From the NCBI GenBank assembly GCA_040878035.1, contig JBBDMX010000005.1:1-42044 (forward strand): a DNA stretch of 42,044 nt, given 5' to 3'. The DNA is from JBBDMX01 sp040878035 (GTDB lineage: Bacteria; Planctomycetota; Phycisphaerae; Phycisphaerales; Phycisphaeraceae). The translations under genes and the position numbers were made by a program. The notes under the pieces were generated by a model that did not search any database, was not told the origin of the DNA, and was given only the letters and a program-made list of their open reading frames with translations. Below are positions 1-8,178 of this stretch, in pieces; within the stretch, counting starts at the first letter, position 1; each line of letters begins with the position of its first letter.

Positions 1-2
1 AG

Positions 3-26
3 CCCTCTCCCTCAGAAGGGAGAGGG
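3..26. repeat. CCCTCTCCC/GGGAGAGGG hairpin repeat
   Basis: CCCTCTCCC at 3-11 pairs with GGGAGAGGG at 18-26 around a short loop. The same stem recurs near 2943-2960 and at 18975-18995, and a degenerate copy lies near 15665-15700. It is a dispersed intergenic hairpin of the window. It may end transcription of a gene lying before the window, but no U-tract follows. Confidence 0.7.
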
Positions 27-90
27 GGTCAGAGCGGCCATATGCAATTGCCCTGGGGGCTTTACTTTCGTCCACGACGAGATTATACTG

Positions 91-118
91 TTGAATATAT
101 GAATAACATACCTATAAT
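91..118 (+). promoter_or_regulatory. sigma70-like promoter candidate
   Basis: TTGAAT at 91-96 and TATAAT at 113-118 are separated by 16 bp inside an AT-rich island that stands out from the GC-rich surroundings. It points toward the biotin ligase gene, whose start is about 340 bp further on. This is a sequence match only; a spacer of 16 bp is acceptable but not optimal. Confidence 0.4.
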
Positions 119-454
119 ATCAGTTCATCCCAGACTGCCACGGCAATGACAGCCATGACCCGCAATTGCCTGGTCGGACTGTTCCATGAACTTGCTGCTG
201 ATGACTGAGACATGTTTAATCAATGGAGTACATAAGTCGGATCGGTTGATCCGGAATGTCAGGCTGACACGCCACTGACATGGGGGCTGACATTCGCTAA
301 GTGTTGTGACGACAAAGAGAAATCAAAAGATGACACGGGGGGGAGGGGAGGGGGGGGCTGACACCCCGGACGTGTCCGGATATCCGGAATTGCCGACCTT
401 GGACCTTGGACCCTTGGACAGCAGACTGTACTCGAACAACCCAAGCGATCGCTC
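119..454. other. gene-free leader with short inverted repeats
   Basis: No convincing gene is seen. A 20-codon ORF at 146-208 (MTAMTRNCLV...) has nothing recognisable. Between 257 and 300 the motif TGACA/TGTCA recurs four times in both orientations, and near 365-390 there are two small palindromes (CCGGACGTGTCCGG and TCCGGATATCCGGA). A G-run at 338-357 precedes them. These may be regulatory or simply repeat debris. Confidence 0.35.
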
Positions 455-1255
455 ATGACTTGGCACACCATTCATCTGGCCACGGTTGACTCGACCAACG
501 ACGAGGCTCGTCGGCAGTCGATCGTGCGGCCCGGTCAGCCGATTCTCGTCAGTGCCGATGCGCAGACCGGCGGGCGTGGCCGCCATGGCCGGGCCTGGTC
601 GTCGCCGCCGGGCGGGGCGTGGTTCAGTATCGCCTGGCCGATGCGCGGCGACCCCGCCAGCTACGAGCCCGTACCGCTGCTGACGGGACTGGCGGTAATC
701 GAAAGCCTGCCTGATTCGCTGCCTCTTGAGATCAAGTGGCCCAACGATGTGTTGCTGGGTGAGCGCAAGGTCGCCGGTATTCTCTGCGAGCGGCATCTGC
801 CCGCCACGCTTGAAGCTCAGCAGCCGCCCTTGGTAGCCCCGGCGTCTTGGCCGCCCGTCCTCCCGGATGCTTGCTCGGCCTTGATCATCGGTATCGGTAT
901 CAACGCCAACATCGATCCGGCAGCACTGGACCAGCCGCTGCGCATCCCCGCGGCATCATTGCGCGCAGCGCTGGGTCACGACATCGACGTGGCGGCATTG
1001 ATCGACCGCGTCACGCGGCGACTGGTTGCGCGACTGTCCGACTTTGAGGCCCACGGCCTGACCGACGCCGACATTGCCGCGATCGACCGTTGCCTGGCAT
1101 GGCGCGGCACGGCGGTGTCCTATGAACGCCAAGGCAAGCTTGAAACGGGCGTCATCACCGGCATTGCCGCCGACGGCGCCCTGGTCCTGCGCTGCAACGG
1201 TCAACGCCGCACGCTCTGCGGCGGGGAGGTGCAGCGGCTGGCGCCGCAACCGTGA
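455..1255 (+). CDS. birA: biotin--[acetyl-CoA-carboxylase] ligase, catalytic domain only
   Basis: This protein of 266 aa should activate biotin as biotinyl-5'-AMP and attach it to a biotin carrier domain in the cytoplasm. The biotin/ATP-binding loop GGRGRHGR is at about 39-46, KWPNDVLL at 94-101, and KVAGILCE follows. The DNA-binding helix-turn-helix of the bifunctional BirA repressor is absent, so it is expected to be an enzyme only. An unusual proline/alanine-rich stretch of about 25-30 residues sits between KVAGILCE and ALIIGIGINAN, where most ligases have a short turn. The C-terminal small beta-barrel domain is present (SYERQGKLETGVITGI...). The next gene is a biotin-dependent carboxyltransferase, which fits the role. 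Confidence 0.93.
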   Translation: MTWHTIHLATVDSTNDEARRQSIVRPGQPILVSADAQTGGRGRHGRAWSSPPGGAWFSIAWPMRGDPASYEPVPLLTGLAVIESLPDSLPLEIKWPNDVLLGERKVAGILCERHLPATLEAQQPPLVAPASWPPVLPDACSALIIGIGINANIDPAALDQPLRIPAASLRAALGHDIDVAALIDRVTRRLVARLSDFEAHGLTDADIAAIDRCLAWRGTAVSYERQGKLETGVITGIAADGALVLRCNGQRRTLCGGEVQRLAPQP

Positions 1256-1387
1256 TGTTGGCCCAAACCAACGGTGTGGCCGGACGCCCGATCGCTCCCG
1301 CGCCCGCGTGCCCGCACCGTTGCTGCTTGGGCTAACCCGCAACATCCGCTACCATGATGTGTTCATTCCAACTCAAAGGTGCGCCCG

Positions 1388-2932
1388 ATGCCTGACACTT
1401 CGAAATCCCACGTCAACTTCATCGATTGCTCGCTTCGCGACGGCCACCAGTCGCTGCTGGCCACGCGCATGAGCACCGAGCAGTGCCTGCGCGTGCTGCC
1501 CCTGCTGCGTGACTCGGGCTACTCGATTCTCGAACTCTGGGGCGGCGCCACGCTCGACTCGGCGATGCGCTTCACCAACGACAACCCCTTCATTCGCCTG
1601 GAAAGGTTCCGCCAGGTTTGCGGCGATCCGCGCCAGGGCGGCGTGGTGATCCGCTCTCTTTGCCGCGGGCAGAATCTTTTCGGCTACACGCCGTACCCCG
1701 ATAACGTGGTGGTCGAGTTCCTTAAGGAAGCGGTGCGCACCGGCTCGACGCGCATGCGCATCTTTGACGCCCTCAACGACTATCGCAATCTGATGATCGC
1801 GATCATGGCGACCAAGACCTACAACGGCCACGCCGAGGCCGCCATGTCGTACACCACCAGCCCGGTGCACGATGTCAATCACTTTGTCAGCTTCGCCCGC
1901 CACGCCATGGAACTGGGCGCCGACTCGCTGGCGATCAAGGACATGGCCGGCCTGTTGCACCCGGCCACGGCCTTTGAACTGATCGACGCCCTCAAGACCA
2001 GTTTCCCCGGCGTCGAACTCACCCTTCACTCCCATTGCACCAACGGACTGGCGATCACCAGCTACATCGTGGGCATGCTCACCGGCGTGGATCATTTGGA
2101 CACGGCCTACGGCCCGATGGCGGGCTCGACCTCCCAGCCGCCGGTCGAACTCATCAATTACTTCGCCCAGGAGTTGGGCATCAAGACCAACGTGGACATG
2201 AAGCTCACGCCGCGCATCGACCAGGAGCTGCGCAAGATTCGCGGTGAACTGGTCAAGGTGGACAAGGAGCCGCAGTTCATGGGCCGGCCCTGGCCGATCG
2301 AGCCCGACGCCCAGACGCGCGGCAAGGTGCGCCAGGCGCTGGCGCTGATCCAGAAGCGCGACCGTGCCAGCCTCGACCAGGCCATCGCCATCATCGAGGA
2401 CCAGATCATGGTGCCTCAGGGTTACCCGGAAATCGACCGCAGCCAGCTTGATGCCCAGGTGCCCGGCGGGATGATCTCCAACCTGCATAACCAGCTCAAG
2501 GAGCAGGACAAGCTGGAGCTGATGCCCAAAATTCTGGATGAGGTGGTGCGTGTTCGCCGGGCCGCGGGCTACGTGCCGCTGGTCACACCGACGAGCCAGA
2601 TCGTGGGCACGCAGGCGGCGTTCAATGTGATGAGCGGCGAGCCGTACTCCATGCCCACCGAGCCGTTCCGCGACCTGATGCTGGGCAAGTATGGCCGGCT
2701 CCCGGGCCCGCCGGATCAGGCGGTGATCGACAAGATCGGCCGGGGCGAGCAGCCCACGAGCCTGCGTCCGGCCGAGCACGCCAAGCCCGTCGATCTGACC
2801 CAGGTGTATGCCGCGCACGGCAACCTGCTCGAATCGCACCGCGACCTGCTGCTGATGCTGCTCTTCCCGCTACCGGCCAAGCAGTTCCTGGAGAAGCGCC
2901 ACGCGGTGGCAGCGCCGACCGAAGCGGCGTGA
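1388..2932 (+). CDS. pyruvate/oxaloacetate carboxyltransferase (biotin-less; 5S/PycB-type)
   Basis: This 514-aa protein belongs to the HMGL-like TIM-barrel carboxyltransferases. These transfer a carboxyl group between carboxybiotin and pyruvate/oxaloacetate. Visible motifs are IDCSLRDGHQSLLATRM at residues 12-28 (metal and substrate site), AIKDMAG with the carbamylated lysine at about 184, and the metal-binding HSH at about 214-216. The conserved carboxylase domain follows (FNVMSGEPYSMPT...GKYGRLPG). The lysine-bearing AMKM biotinyl domain of OadA and pyruvate carboxylase is absent, so a separate biotin carrier protein is needed; none is in the window. ATG 1388 is preferred to GTG 1379 because AAAGGTG lies 8 nt upstream. 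It could be transcarboxylase 5S, PycB or OadA without its tail. Confidence 0.9.
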   Translation: MPDTSKSHVNFIDCSLRDGHQSLLATRMSTEQCLRVLPLLRDSGYSILELWGGATLDSAMRFTNDNPFIRLERFRQVCGDPRQGGVVIRSLCRGQNLFGYTPYPDNVVVEFLKEAVRTGSTRMRIFDALNDYRNLMIAIMATKTYNGHAEAAMSYTTSPVHDVNHFVSFARHAMELGADSLAIKDMAGLLHPATAFELIDALKTSFPGVELTLHSHCTNGLAITSYIVGMLTGVDHLDTAYGPMAGSTSQPPVELINYFAQELGIKTNVDMKLTPRIDQELRKIRGELVKVDKEPQFMGRPWPIEPDAQTRGKVRQALALIQKRDRASLDQAIAIIEDQIMVPQGYPEIDRSQLDAQVPGGMISNLHNQLKEQDKLELMPKILDEVVRVRRAAGYVPLVTPTSQIVGTQAAFNVMSGEPYSMPTEPFRDLMLGKYGRLPGPPDQAVIDKIGRGEQPTSLRPAEHAKPVDLTQVYAAHGNLLESHRDLLLMLLFPLPAKQFLEKRHAVAAPTEAA

Positions 2933-2942
2933 TGCCTCCCTC

Positions 2943-2960
2943 TCTCCCTTCTGAGGGAGA
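2943..2960 (+). terminator. possible hairpin terminator / dispersed hairpin repeat
   Basis: TCTCCCT at 2943-2949 pairs with AGGGAGA at 2954-2960 across a TCTG loop, 10 bp after the carboxyltransferase stop codon. No T-tract follows, so it may be only another member of the CCCTCTCCC repeat family. Confidence 0.4.
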
Positions 2961-3057
2961 CCTCGGAGCGCCGGCTTGAGGGGATCCAGAGATGACCTGC
3001 GACCTCGTTTCCTGACACCCCTCTCGCCTTCATCAATGCCGGTACTGCTGTCCTTCC

Positions 3058-4287
3058 ATGACCCGACCCGCAACACAAAGTTGGCTCCGCTGGCCGCTAC
3101 TTGCCGTGGCGACGCTCTCGGCATTGACCGTAGTCGCCGCGCTGATCACCGTGACACTACCCCTGCCCCTGGGCGTCGCCGACGCCCGTGAAGCTCCCGT
3201 CCTCGAACGCCGCATCCGCGACTTCACCATGGCCTGGCTCGACAGCGCCGACACCGCCCGGTACGACGGCTTCACCTACAGCGTGGATATGGGCCAACTG
3301 CTCATCTACGCGGCCCAGGCCAACGATCGGGCGATGTACGATCGCCTCCGTCGTTGGGCCATCGACAACGTCATCCTTAACGATCCCCAAGACCCGTTCA
3401 CGCGCGGCATGGTCGTCTGGCGGCACAAGCCCGGCGTGGCGCCCGACGCCTCGGGCACCACCGAAGCCCTGCGCATCGCCCGCGGTCTGTGGCTGGGCGC
3501 CCGGGCGTTCGACCAGCCCGACGACCGCGACCTGGCGATCCTCATCGTTCACGCCTACGCCGGCCACCAGTGGAGCGATCAGGGCGTGTGGATGATCCGC
3601 AATTATTTCAACCTCGGTGATCCGACCAAGCCGGGGCGCCCCGGCCGGCATTACGTCACTAACTCGTTCCTCATTGATTACGACCCCGACTTCGTCGCCG
3701 AGGTGGCGCGGGCGACTGACGACGCGACCTTGCGCGAGGTGGCACAGATGAGCTACAACCTGGTCCACAACGCTGGTACGCCCTGCGGCCTGCTCTATGA
3801 CATGATCCAGCCCGAGGTCATGACGCTGATGCCCGGCAACGGCGGCATCTTCTCGCCCAACGACCAGATTCAACTGTCCAATCCCGCGACCATCGCCGAG
3901 TGCTCGACGGGGGGAGCACCGGATGTGGGCCGCCGGGTGCTGGACTTTGCCTTGCGCCGGCGTCATGGCCTCAAGGCCTACTACTGGGGCCGCACCGGCG
4001 AGCCGCAGGGCATCAAGCCGCCGGGCTACGAAACTTATGCGCCGCTCCTGCGCCTGGCGGTCAAGCTGAACGACCGCCGCGCCATCGCCGCCATGACCCC
4101 GCCGCTGTTGATCCACGCCCGCCACTATGCGGACCAGCGCTACGAGCCGCGCCTGCACGCCGCCAGCGAGATCCTGCTGGCACTGCGCGCGATTGGGCCG
4201 CCGCCGCCGGTCCCGCCGCCCGCGACTGCCCCGGCGCCATTGCCGCCAGAAGAGCAGCCGTGGATGAACGCCGATGAACGCGGATGA
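3058..4287 (+). CDS. putative membrane-anchored (alpha/alpha)6-barrel glycosidase-like protein
   Basis: This 409-aa protein has an N-terminal membrane segment at about residues 12-34, which acts as a signal peptide or anchor. The rest looks like a helical-hairpin barrel of the GH8-like type. There are repeated helix pairs and a motif GVAPDASGTTEALRIARGLW, which resembles the substrate-binding helix preceding conserved acidic residues in family 8 enzymes. Conserved-looking aromatic patches such as HQWSDQGVWMIRNYF follow. The C-terminus is a proline-rich tail, and its last codons run into a dispersed GATGAACGC repeat, so the natural end may have been altered. Function is inferred from fold resemblance only. 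Confidence 0.6.
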   Translation: MTRPATQSWLRWPLLAVATLSALTVVAALITVTLPLPLGVADAREAPVLERRIRDFTMAWLDSADTARYDGFTYSVDMGQLLIYAAQANDRAMYDRLRRWAIDNVILNDPQDPFTRGMVVWRHKPGVAPDASGTTEALRIARGLWLGARAFDQPDDRDLAILIVHAYAGHQWSDQGVWMIRNYFNLGDPTKPGRPGRHYVTNSFLIDYDPDFVAEVARATDDATLREVAQMSYNLVHNAGTPCGLLYDMIQPEVMTLMPGNGGIFSPNDQIQLSNPATIAECSTGGAPDVGRRVLDFALRRRHGLKAYYWGRTGEPQGIKPPGYETYAPLLRLAVKLNDRRAIAAMTPPLLIHARHYADQRYEPRLHAASEILLALRAIGPPPPVPPPATAPAPLPPEEQPWMNADERG

Positions 4288-4292
4288 AGATG
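4262..4292. repeat. half-copy of the GATGAACGCGGAT dispersed repeat
   Basis: Three near-copies of GGATGAACGC/CGATGAACGC in tandem overlap the 3' end of the upstream gene. It is the same motif family as the palindromic repeats at 7555, 13012 and 22144, but the opposite arm is missing. Confidence 0.6.
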
Positions 4293-4299
4293 GATTGAG

Positions 4300-5397
4300 C
4301 TAATGCTGGACCGGCGGCACGTCGATGACGCAGACAAGCTCAACGGGCCAGGGTTGTTGCACGGCCAGGCGAATCTCATCAAGTCTGGTCTGGGCATGTA
4401 GTCGCCTCTCCCACGCGGTCTTCATGTCTGCTTCCAGGCGCTGTGCGATCCTTAGTTTTTGTCGCCATTCGACGGTTCGTGCTTGCTCTCTGCTGGCTTC
4501 CTTGACCAACTCGCCGACCGTGGCCTCCGTGATTTGCAGTTCGACTTCAGCGTGGTGGACCACGTAACTAAGACGCTGGCGGAGTTGGACAACCTCCCCG
4601 TCATTCTTTGGCGCCGGCAACGGGCCGCCCAGCATGGCGGCGGCCTCCCAAGGCGGCGCAGTGTCGGCCTTGATTTGCCCTGCTTTGTCAAAGAGGCTCT
4701 TCATTGTCACCAGGCGAGCTTTGGCCCTGGCCACCTGTAGCCTGGCATCACTCAGGGCCTCGGACATGGGAGCTTTGAGCGGCGTGGACATATCCAGGGC
4801 GTTGTCCGAGAGGTATTGATCGAGCTGCTTGGCGTACTGCTGAGCATCGTCTTCGGCACGCTTCTGTTCCTCCAGCCACGCGCGACGTGAGTCGGTCACC
4901 CGCAGTTCGATATCCAGGCGTATCTTGCTCAGATATGTGTTGACAATGGCGTGCATGAGTGTGCGACGTTGGGCCGGGTCACTGATTCCCGTGAGTTGTA
5001 TGGCGACCACGGCGCCCTCCAGAGGATCGAGCAGGTGCGACTCAAGCATCTTCTCGGGCGAGCCCCGGAGCTTGTCAAGCACAGCCGAGGGCTCGATCGT
5101 GCGTACCGTGAGCATCTTTTCAGGTGAGCGCCGCAGCGTCTCAAGCAAAGTCGAATCAAACTTCCGGACTTCGGCATTCTTCAGCGCGTCGGGCACCACG
5201 GCATAGAGCAACCGGTATTCAATAGATGTCGCCAGCGAGGACGACAATCCCTGGATCACGGCCAGCGTGGCTGGCTCAGCGGCCGTTGGCACCGACTGCG
5301 GTGGTTCGGCAAGGGCGGGCGCAGACAGCCTCAGATGTATCGCGAGGACGATCAGCAGCACGAGCATCAAGCATGTAGAACGGGAATGGTGGAACAT
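4300..5397 (-). CDS. exported Wzz/GumC-like coiled-coil protein
   Basis: This 365-aa protein starts with a clear signal peptide (hydrophobic core around MLVLLIVLAIHL, Ala-rich cleavage region near residue 30). The central part carries a segment of the type AIQLTGISDPAQRRTLMHAIVNTYLSKI, then long charged helices (about 150-345) predicted as coiled coil. This pattern resembles the periplasmic part of polysaccharide chain-length/co-polymerase proteins. However, no C-terminal membrane helix or Walker tyrosine-kinase domain is seen, so the role is uncertain. An open frame continues upstream to 5964, but only the ATG at 5397 begins with a signal peptide. The gene diverges from the phosphatidylserine synthase gene across about 150 bp. 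Confidence 0.65.
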   Translation of the reverse strand: MFHHSRSTCLMLVLLIVLAIHLRLSAPALAEPPQSVPTAAEPATLAVIQGLSSSLATSIEYRLLYAVVPDALKNAEVRKFDSTLLETLRRSPEKMLTVRTIEPSAVLDKLRGSPEKMLESHLLDPLEGAVVAIQLTGISDPAQRRTLMHAIVNTYLSKIRLDIELRVTDSRRAWLEEQKRAEDDAQQYAKQLDQYLSDNALDMSTPLKAPMSEALSDARLQVARAKARLVTMKSLFDKAGQIKADTAPPWEAAAMLGGPLPAPKNDGEVVQLRQRLSYVVHHAEVELQITEATVGELVKEASREQARTVEWRQKLRIAQRLEADMKTAWERRLHAQTRLDEIRLAVQQPWPVELVCVIDVPPVQH

Positions 5398-5545
5398 GAT
5401 GGGTCTCCGGAACAAGGTGGTGGACGGCATTGTACCGCGGCGGCGGAGGGTGCAAGCGGCGCTAGGAAGTGTCGTTGGCGGCTTTGGTCTCCCAAACCGC
5501 CGTCGGGGGAGGGAGAGGCGCCCAACCTTCGTTACACTAGCGAAC

Positions 5546-6523
5546 ATGGCATACCGGGCATGGCATCCTGATTCGGAGCAGCGGCGGCCGGCGCAGCGTT
5601 CGCTGTTGCGGCGGGGCGGTGCGGCCAGGCGGACCGCGGCGGTGTTGCCCACGCTCCTGACCCTGGGCAACGGCCTGTCGGGCTTCATGGCCATCTTTCT
5701 CGCCAGCCGGCCCGCCGATGCTCCGCTCCCGTTCAACTGGACGCCGCTGACCTTTGCCGCGCTATTCATCTTTCTGGGCATGATCTTCGACGGTCTGGAC
5801 GGCATGGCGGCACGCCTGACTCGCAGCACCTCGGACCTGGGCGGGCAACTCGACTCCATGTCCGACATGGTCACCTTCGGTGTGGCGCCGGCGTTCCTGG
5901 CGGTGCAACTGGTCCTGGTCCCTTCCTCGCTCACGCCCTTTTTCGCCACCACAAGTGCCGACAACTATTTCGGCCGCTTCGTGCTGGTGGTCGCCATGAT
6001 CTACGTCGCCTGCACTGCTTTGCGCCTGGCGCGGTTCAACGTCGAGACCAAGAGCGCCGAGATCACCGACCATCTCTCGTTCAAAGGGCTGCCCTCGCCC
6101 GGCGCCGCGGGCACCGTGGCCAGCATGGTGCTCCTGCACGAGCACTATCTGGTGTCGCACGTGCGCCGCCTGGCGGCCCAGGGCATGCCCCTGGGCCCCG
6201 ACGCGCCCATGTCGTGGAGCCTCTTCCTCACCGCCATGGGCATGGTCGCCGTCATGCTGCTGGCGGCCATGGCGATGGTCAGCCGCCTGCGCTACATCCA
6301 CGTGACCAATCGTTACATGCGTGGCCGCCGGCCGTTCCGCTCCATCGTGGCGCTGGTCGTGTGCCTGCTGCTGGTCTCGACATTCCCCCAACAGGCGGTC
6401 GCCGGCGTGTTCGTCCTCTACGCCCTGTCGGCGCCGTGCGTGTGGCTGTGGCATGTGCTGACCGGGCGCCGCCGCCGCGGACTGGCGCAGGCGGCGACCG
6501 ACCATCGCAGGGCCAATTTGTGA
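5546..6523 (+). CDS. pssA: CDP-diacylglycerol--serine O-phosphatidyltransferase
   Basis: This 325-aa inner-membrane enzyme makes phosphatidylserine from CDP-diacylglycerol and serine. The CDP-alcohol phosphatidyltransferase signature D-x2-DG-x2-AR-x8-G-x3-D-x3-D is present without deviation: DGLDGMAAR then G and the DSMSD aspartates, at about residues 82-104. The first helix contains PTLLTLGNGLSGFMAI, typical of PssA. Several membrane helices follow. The track frame is open further upstream, but ATG 5546 gives the usual short cytoplasmic N-terminus before the first helix. Phosphatidylglycerophosphate synthase shares the signature; the P-(T/N)-L-x-T-x-GN segment favours PssA. Confidence 0.88.
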   Translation: MAYRAWHPDSEQRRPAQRSLLRRGGAARRTAAVLPTLLTLGNGLSGFMAIFLASRPADAPLPFNWTPLTFAALFIFLGMIFDGLDGMAARLTRSTSDLGGQLDSMSDMVTFGVAPAFLAVQLVLVPSSLTPFFATTSADNYFGRFVLVVAMIYVACTALRLARFNVETKSAEITDHLSFKGLPSPGAAGTVASMVLLHEHYLVSHVRRLAAQGMPLGPDAPMSWSLFLTAMGMVAVMLLAAMAMVSRLRYIHVTNRYMRGRRPFRSIVALVVCLLLVSTFPQQAVAGVFVLYALSAPCVWLWHVLTGRRRRGLAQAATDHRRANL

Positions 6524-6533
6524 TTTGGGCTTC

Positions 6534-6605
6534 CACGCCCGACCTGAGTCTGCGAAGGCCCGGATCTCCGGAAATCCGGGGCTTAATAGACTCAGCCCCG
6601 GCGTG
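6534..6605. repeat. long imperfect palindrome
   Basis: The arm beginning CACGCCCGACCTGAGTCTGC (6534) pairs with the reverse complement of the arm ending GACTCAGCCCCGGCGTG (6605). The core CCGGATCTCCGGAAATCCGG is itself palindromic. It lies between convergent genes (pssA on plus, HPr on minus) and could act as a bidirectional terminator. Confidence 0.65.
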
Positions 6606-6659
6606 CAAGCGCCTTCTCACTTGCCACTTTTTACCTTCTCCTTTTCACTTTCCGCCCGC

Positions 6660-6944
6660 TCATTCTTCGTCGAACTTGCGGTCGACCAGTTCCGCCAGGG
6701 CTTCAACGGCAGCGGGCGCATCGGGCCCCTGGGCCTGGATGCACAGTTCCGTGCCTTGCGTCGCCGCCAGCATCATCATCTGCATGATGCTTTTGCCATC
6801 GACGACCTGTGTGCCCTTACGGACCTTGACTTCACTCGCAAAGCTGCTGGCGACGTCCACGAACGACATCGCCGGCCGGGCGTGCAGCCCCAGCTTGTTC
6901 TGGATGGTGACAATGACTTCGGTATTCTGGGTAATGGAATCCAT
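6660..6944 (-). CDS. ptsH: HPr-family phosphocarrier protein
   Basis: This 94-aa protein has the HPr fold signature. The phosphoryl-accepting His21 is in GLHARPA. Ser52 in DGKSIMQMM corresponds to the regulatory Ser46 of HPr. It relays phosphate in a phosphotransferase chain. It lies downstream of a ptsN-like EIIA and hpf on the same strand, the order seen in PTS-Ntr clusters, so it may work as the NPr/HPr partner of that EIIA rather than in sugar uptake. Enzyme I is not in the window. Presence of the Ser site suggests HPr kinase control, but no hprK is seen here. Confidence 0.92.
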   Translation of the reverse strand: MDSITQNTEVIVTIQNKLGLHARPAMSFVDVASSFASEVKVRKGTQVVDGKSIMQMMMLAATQGTELCIQAQGPDAPAAVEALAELVDRKFDEE

Positions 6945-7049
6945 TCGCTGCTCGTGAGAGCGTCATGCTCGTCAAGGTCTACTTGGGAAGGACGATCCGG
7001 CCGTGTCGCCTGCCGGGTGTGGGGTACCGCGTATTCTTGGGCCGCCGCG

Positions 7050-7526
7050 TCAGCTAGGCAACTGCTGCGCGTCCGCCTCTTCGAGCAGGTCCTGCACCTG
7101 CTTGCGCGTGCCTGCCTGGCGCAGGAAGCGACGGAACTGGTCCTTCTGGAGGTTCGAAAAGACGATCTCCATGGCCTGGAGATGCTCGTTAGGCTTGTCC
7201 TGGGGCGACAGGAGCAGCACGATGCTGAACACCGGGGCCTTGTCCAGGGCGTTAAAGTCCACGCCCTTCTGCGACACGCCGATGCCCGCCGCCATGCGCT
7301 TGATCTTCTGGTGCTTGACGTGGGGTACCGCCACGCCCTTGCCAAAGCCCGTCGAGCCCTTCTTCTCGCGATCGATCAGGCTCTTGATCAACTCATCCTT
7401 GATCGACTGCGGCGCAGCGCCGGCCTCGACCAATGCCTCGACCAGCTCGCGGATGACGCCGTCCCTGTCGTTGTTGGCCAGTTGGGAAAGAATCGCTTGC
7501 GGGACCACGAAATCCTGGAGCTTCAT
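7050..7526 (-). CDS. ptsN: PTS EIIA (fructose/Ntr type), PtsN-like
   Basis: This 158-aa EIIA domain of the mannitol-fructose/Ntr class has phospho-acceptor His69 in FGKGVAVPHVK. No EIIB or EIIC domain is attached and no sugar permease is nearby. Together with hpf upstream and HPr downstream on the same strand, this argues for a regulatory PTS-Ntr role. The start at 7526 (MKLQDFVVPQAIL) matches the usual N-terminus of the family. About 105 bp separate it from HPr and 200 bp, filled with a long palindrome, from hpf. Confidence 0.9.
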   Translation of the reverse strand: MKLQDFVVPQAILSQLANNDRDGVIRELVEALVEAGAAPQSIKDELIKSLIDREKKGSTGFGKGVAVPHVKHQKIKRMAAGIGVSQKGVDFNALDKAPVFSIVLLLSPQDKPNEHLQAMEIVFSNLQKDQFRRFLRQAGTRKQVQDLLEEADAQQLPS

Positions 7527-7554
7527 ACGGGTTCCTCATTCGTCAAAACATTGG

Positions 7555-7718
7555 GCCACAGATGAACACGGATGGACACGGAAAAAAAAAAGTGGGAAAG
7601 TCAGGAAAGGCGGAAAAACAGGAAATCAGAACAGCACTGCCGGTCACAATTCCCCTTTTCTGCATTTTCTGTTTTTCTGGTTTTCTGCTTTGCCTCATCT
7701 ATGTGCATCTGTGGCTAA
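7555..7718. repeat. long palindrome, GCCACAGATGAACACGG family
   Basis: The left end GCCACAGATGAACACGGATG (7555) pairs with the right end (ATGTGCATCTGTGGCTAA, ending near 7718). The inner A-rich arm (GGCGGAAAAACAGGAAATCAG) pairs with the T-rich arm (TTTTCTGTTTTTCTGGTTTTC). It separates hpf from ptsN. A closely related element is at 13012-13188. Confidence 0.8.
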
Positions 7719-7727
7719 CTCGATGCC

Positions 7728-8045
7728 TCAACCCGCCATCGGCGTCTTGCCTTTGCGATGGCGGACCTTCTCTTTGTGATCGGTCAACTGACGTTCGAGC
7801 TTGCTGTAGCATTCGTCGATGCAGGCGTATAAGTCGCCTCCATGAACCTTGCTGACAAACGGCTCGGTCCGGTCGGCGGTGACCTTGGCCTCCACATCGT
7901 AACGTCGATGCTCGGCCATGTCCGCCACCAATTCGATCGTTTGCACGCGATTGTAAAACTTGGGCAGCTTGCCCAGTTTTGCCGTCGCGTATTCCCTGAT
8001 CGGATCCGTGATTTCCAGGTGTCGTCCGGTGACCGTGATCTCCAT
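7728..8045 (-). CDS. hpf: ribosome hibernation promoting factor, short form
   Basis: This 105-aa protein begins MEITVTGRHLEITDPIREYA and is of the sigma-54 modulation/S30EA family, which binds the 30S decoding centre and promotes ribosome dimerisation or inactivation. Length fits the short HPF/YfiA class, with no C-terminal dimerisation domain. The C-terminus is basic (KEKVRHRKGKT). The frame is open further upstream to 8162, but the family begins at the ATG at 8045. The minus-strand order hpf, ptsN, HPr resembles the rpoN-hpf-ptsN-rapZ-npr operon of proteobacteria, here without rpoN or rapZ. Confidence 0.9.
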   Translation of the reverse strand: MEITVTGRHLEITDPIREYATAKLGKLPKFYNRVQTIELVADMAEHRRYDVEAKVTADRTEPFVSKVHGGDLYACIDECYSKLERQLTDHKEKVRHRKGKTPMAG

Positions 8046-8178
8046 GGTGTTCTCCGTGGATGGTAAAAGGATAAAACCGCCGCCAATCGCCGTCAAAGAC
8101 GTGATCGGGAACGACCCGGCAAATGTGTTGGCCGTGGCAAGGGGGAGTGACCTTCGCTGCATACCAGAACGTGCTCGG

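Noticed and set aside
1373..2839. 488-codon minus-strand ORF opposite the carboxyltransferase
   Set aside because: Same antisense effect of high GC at third positions.
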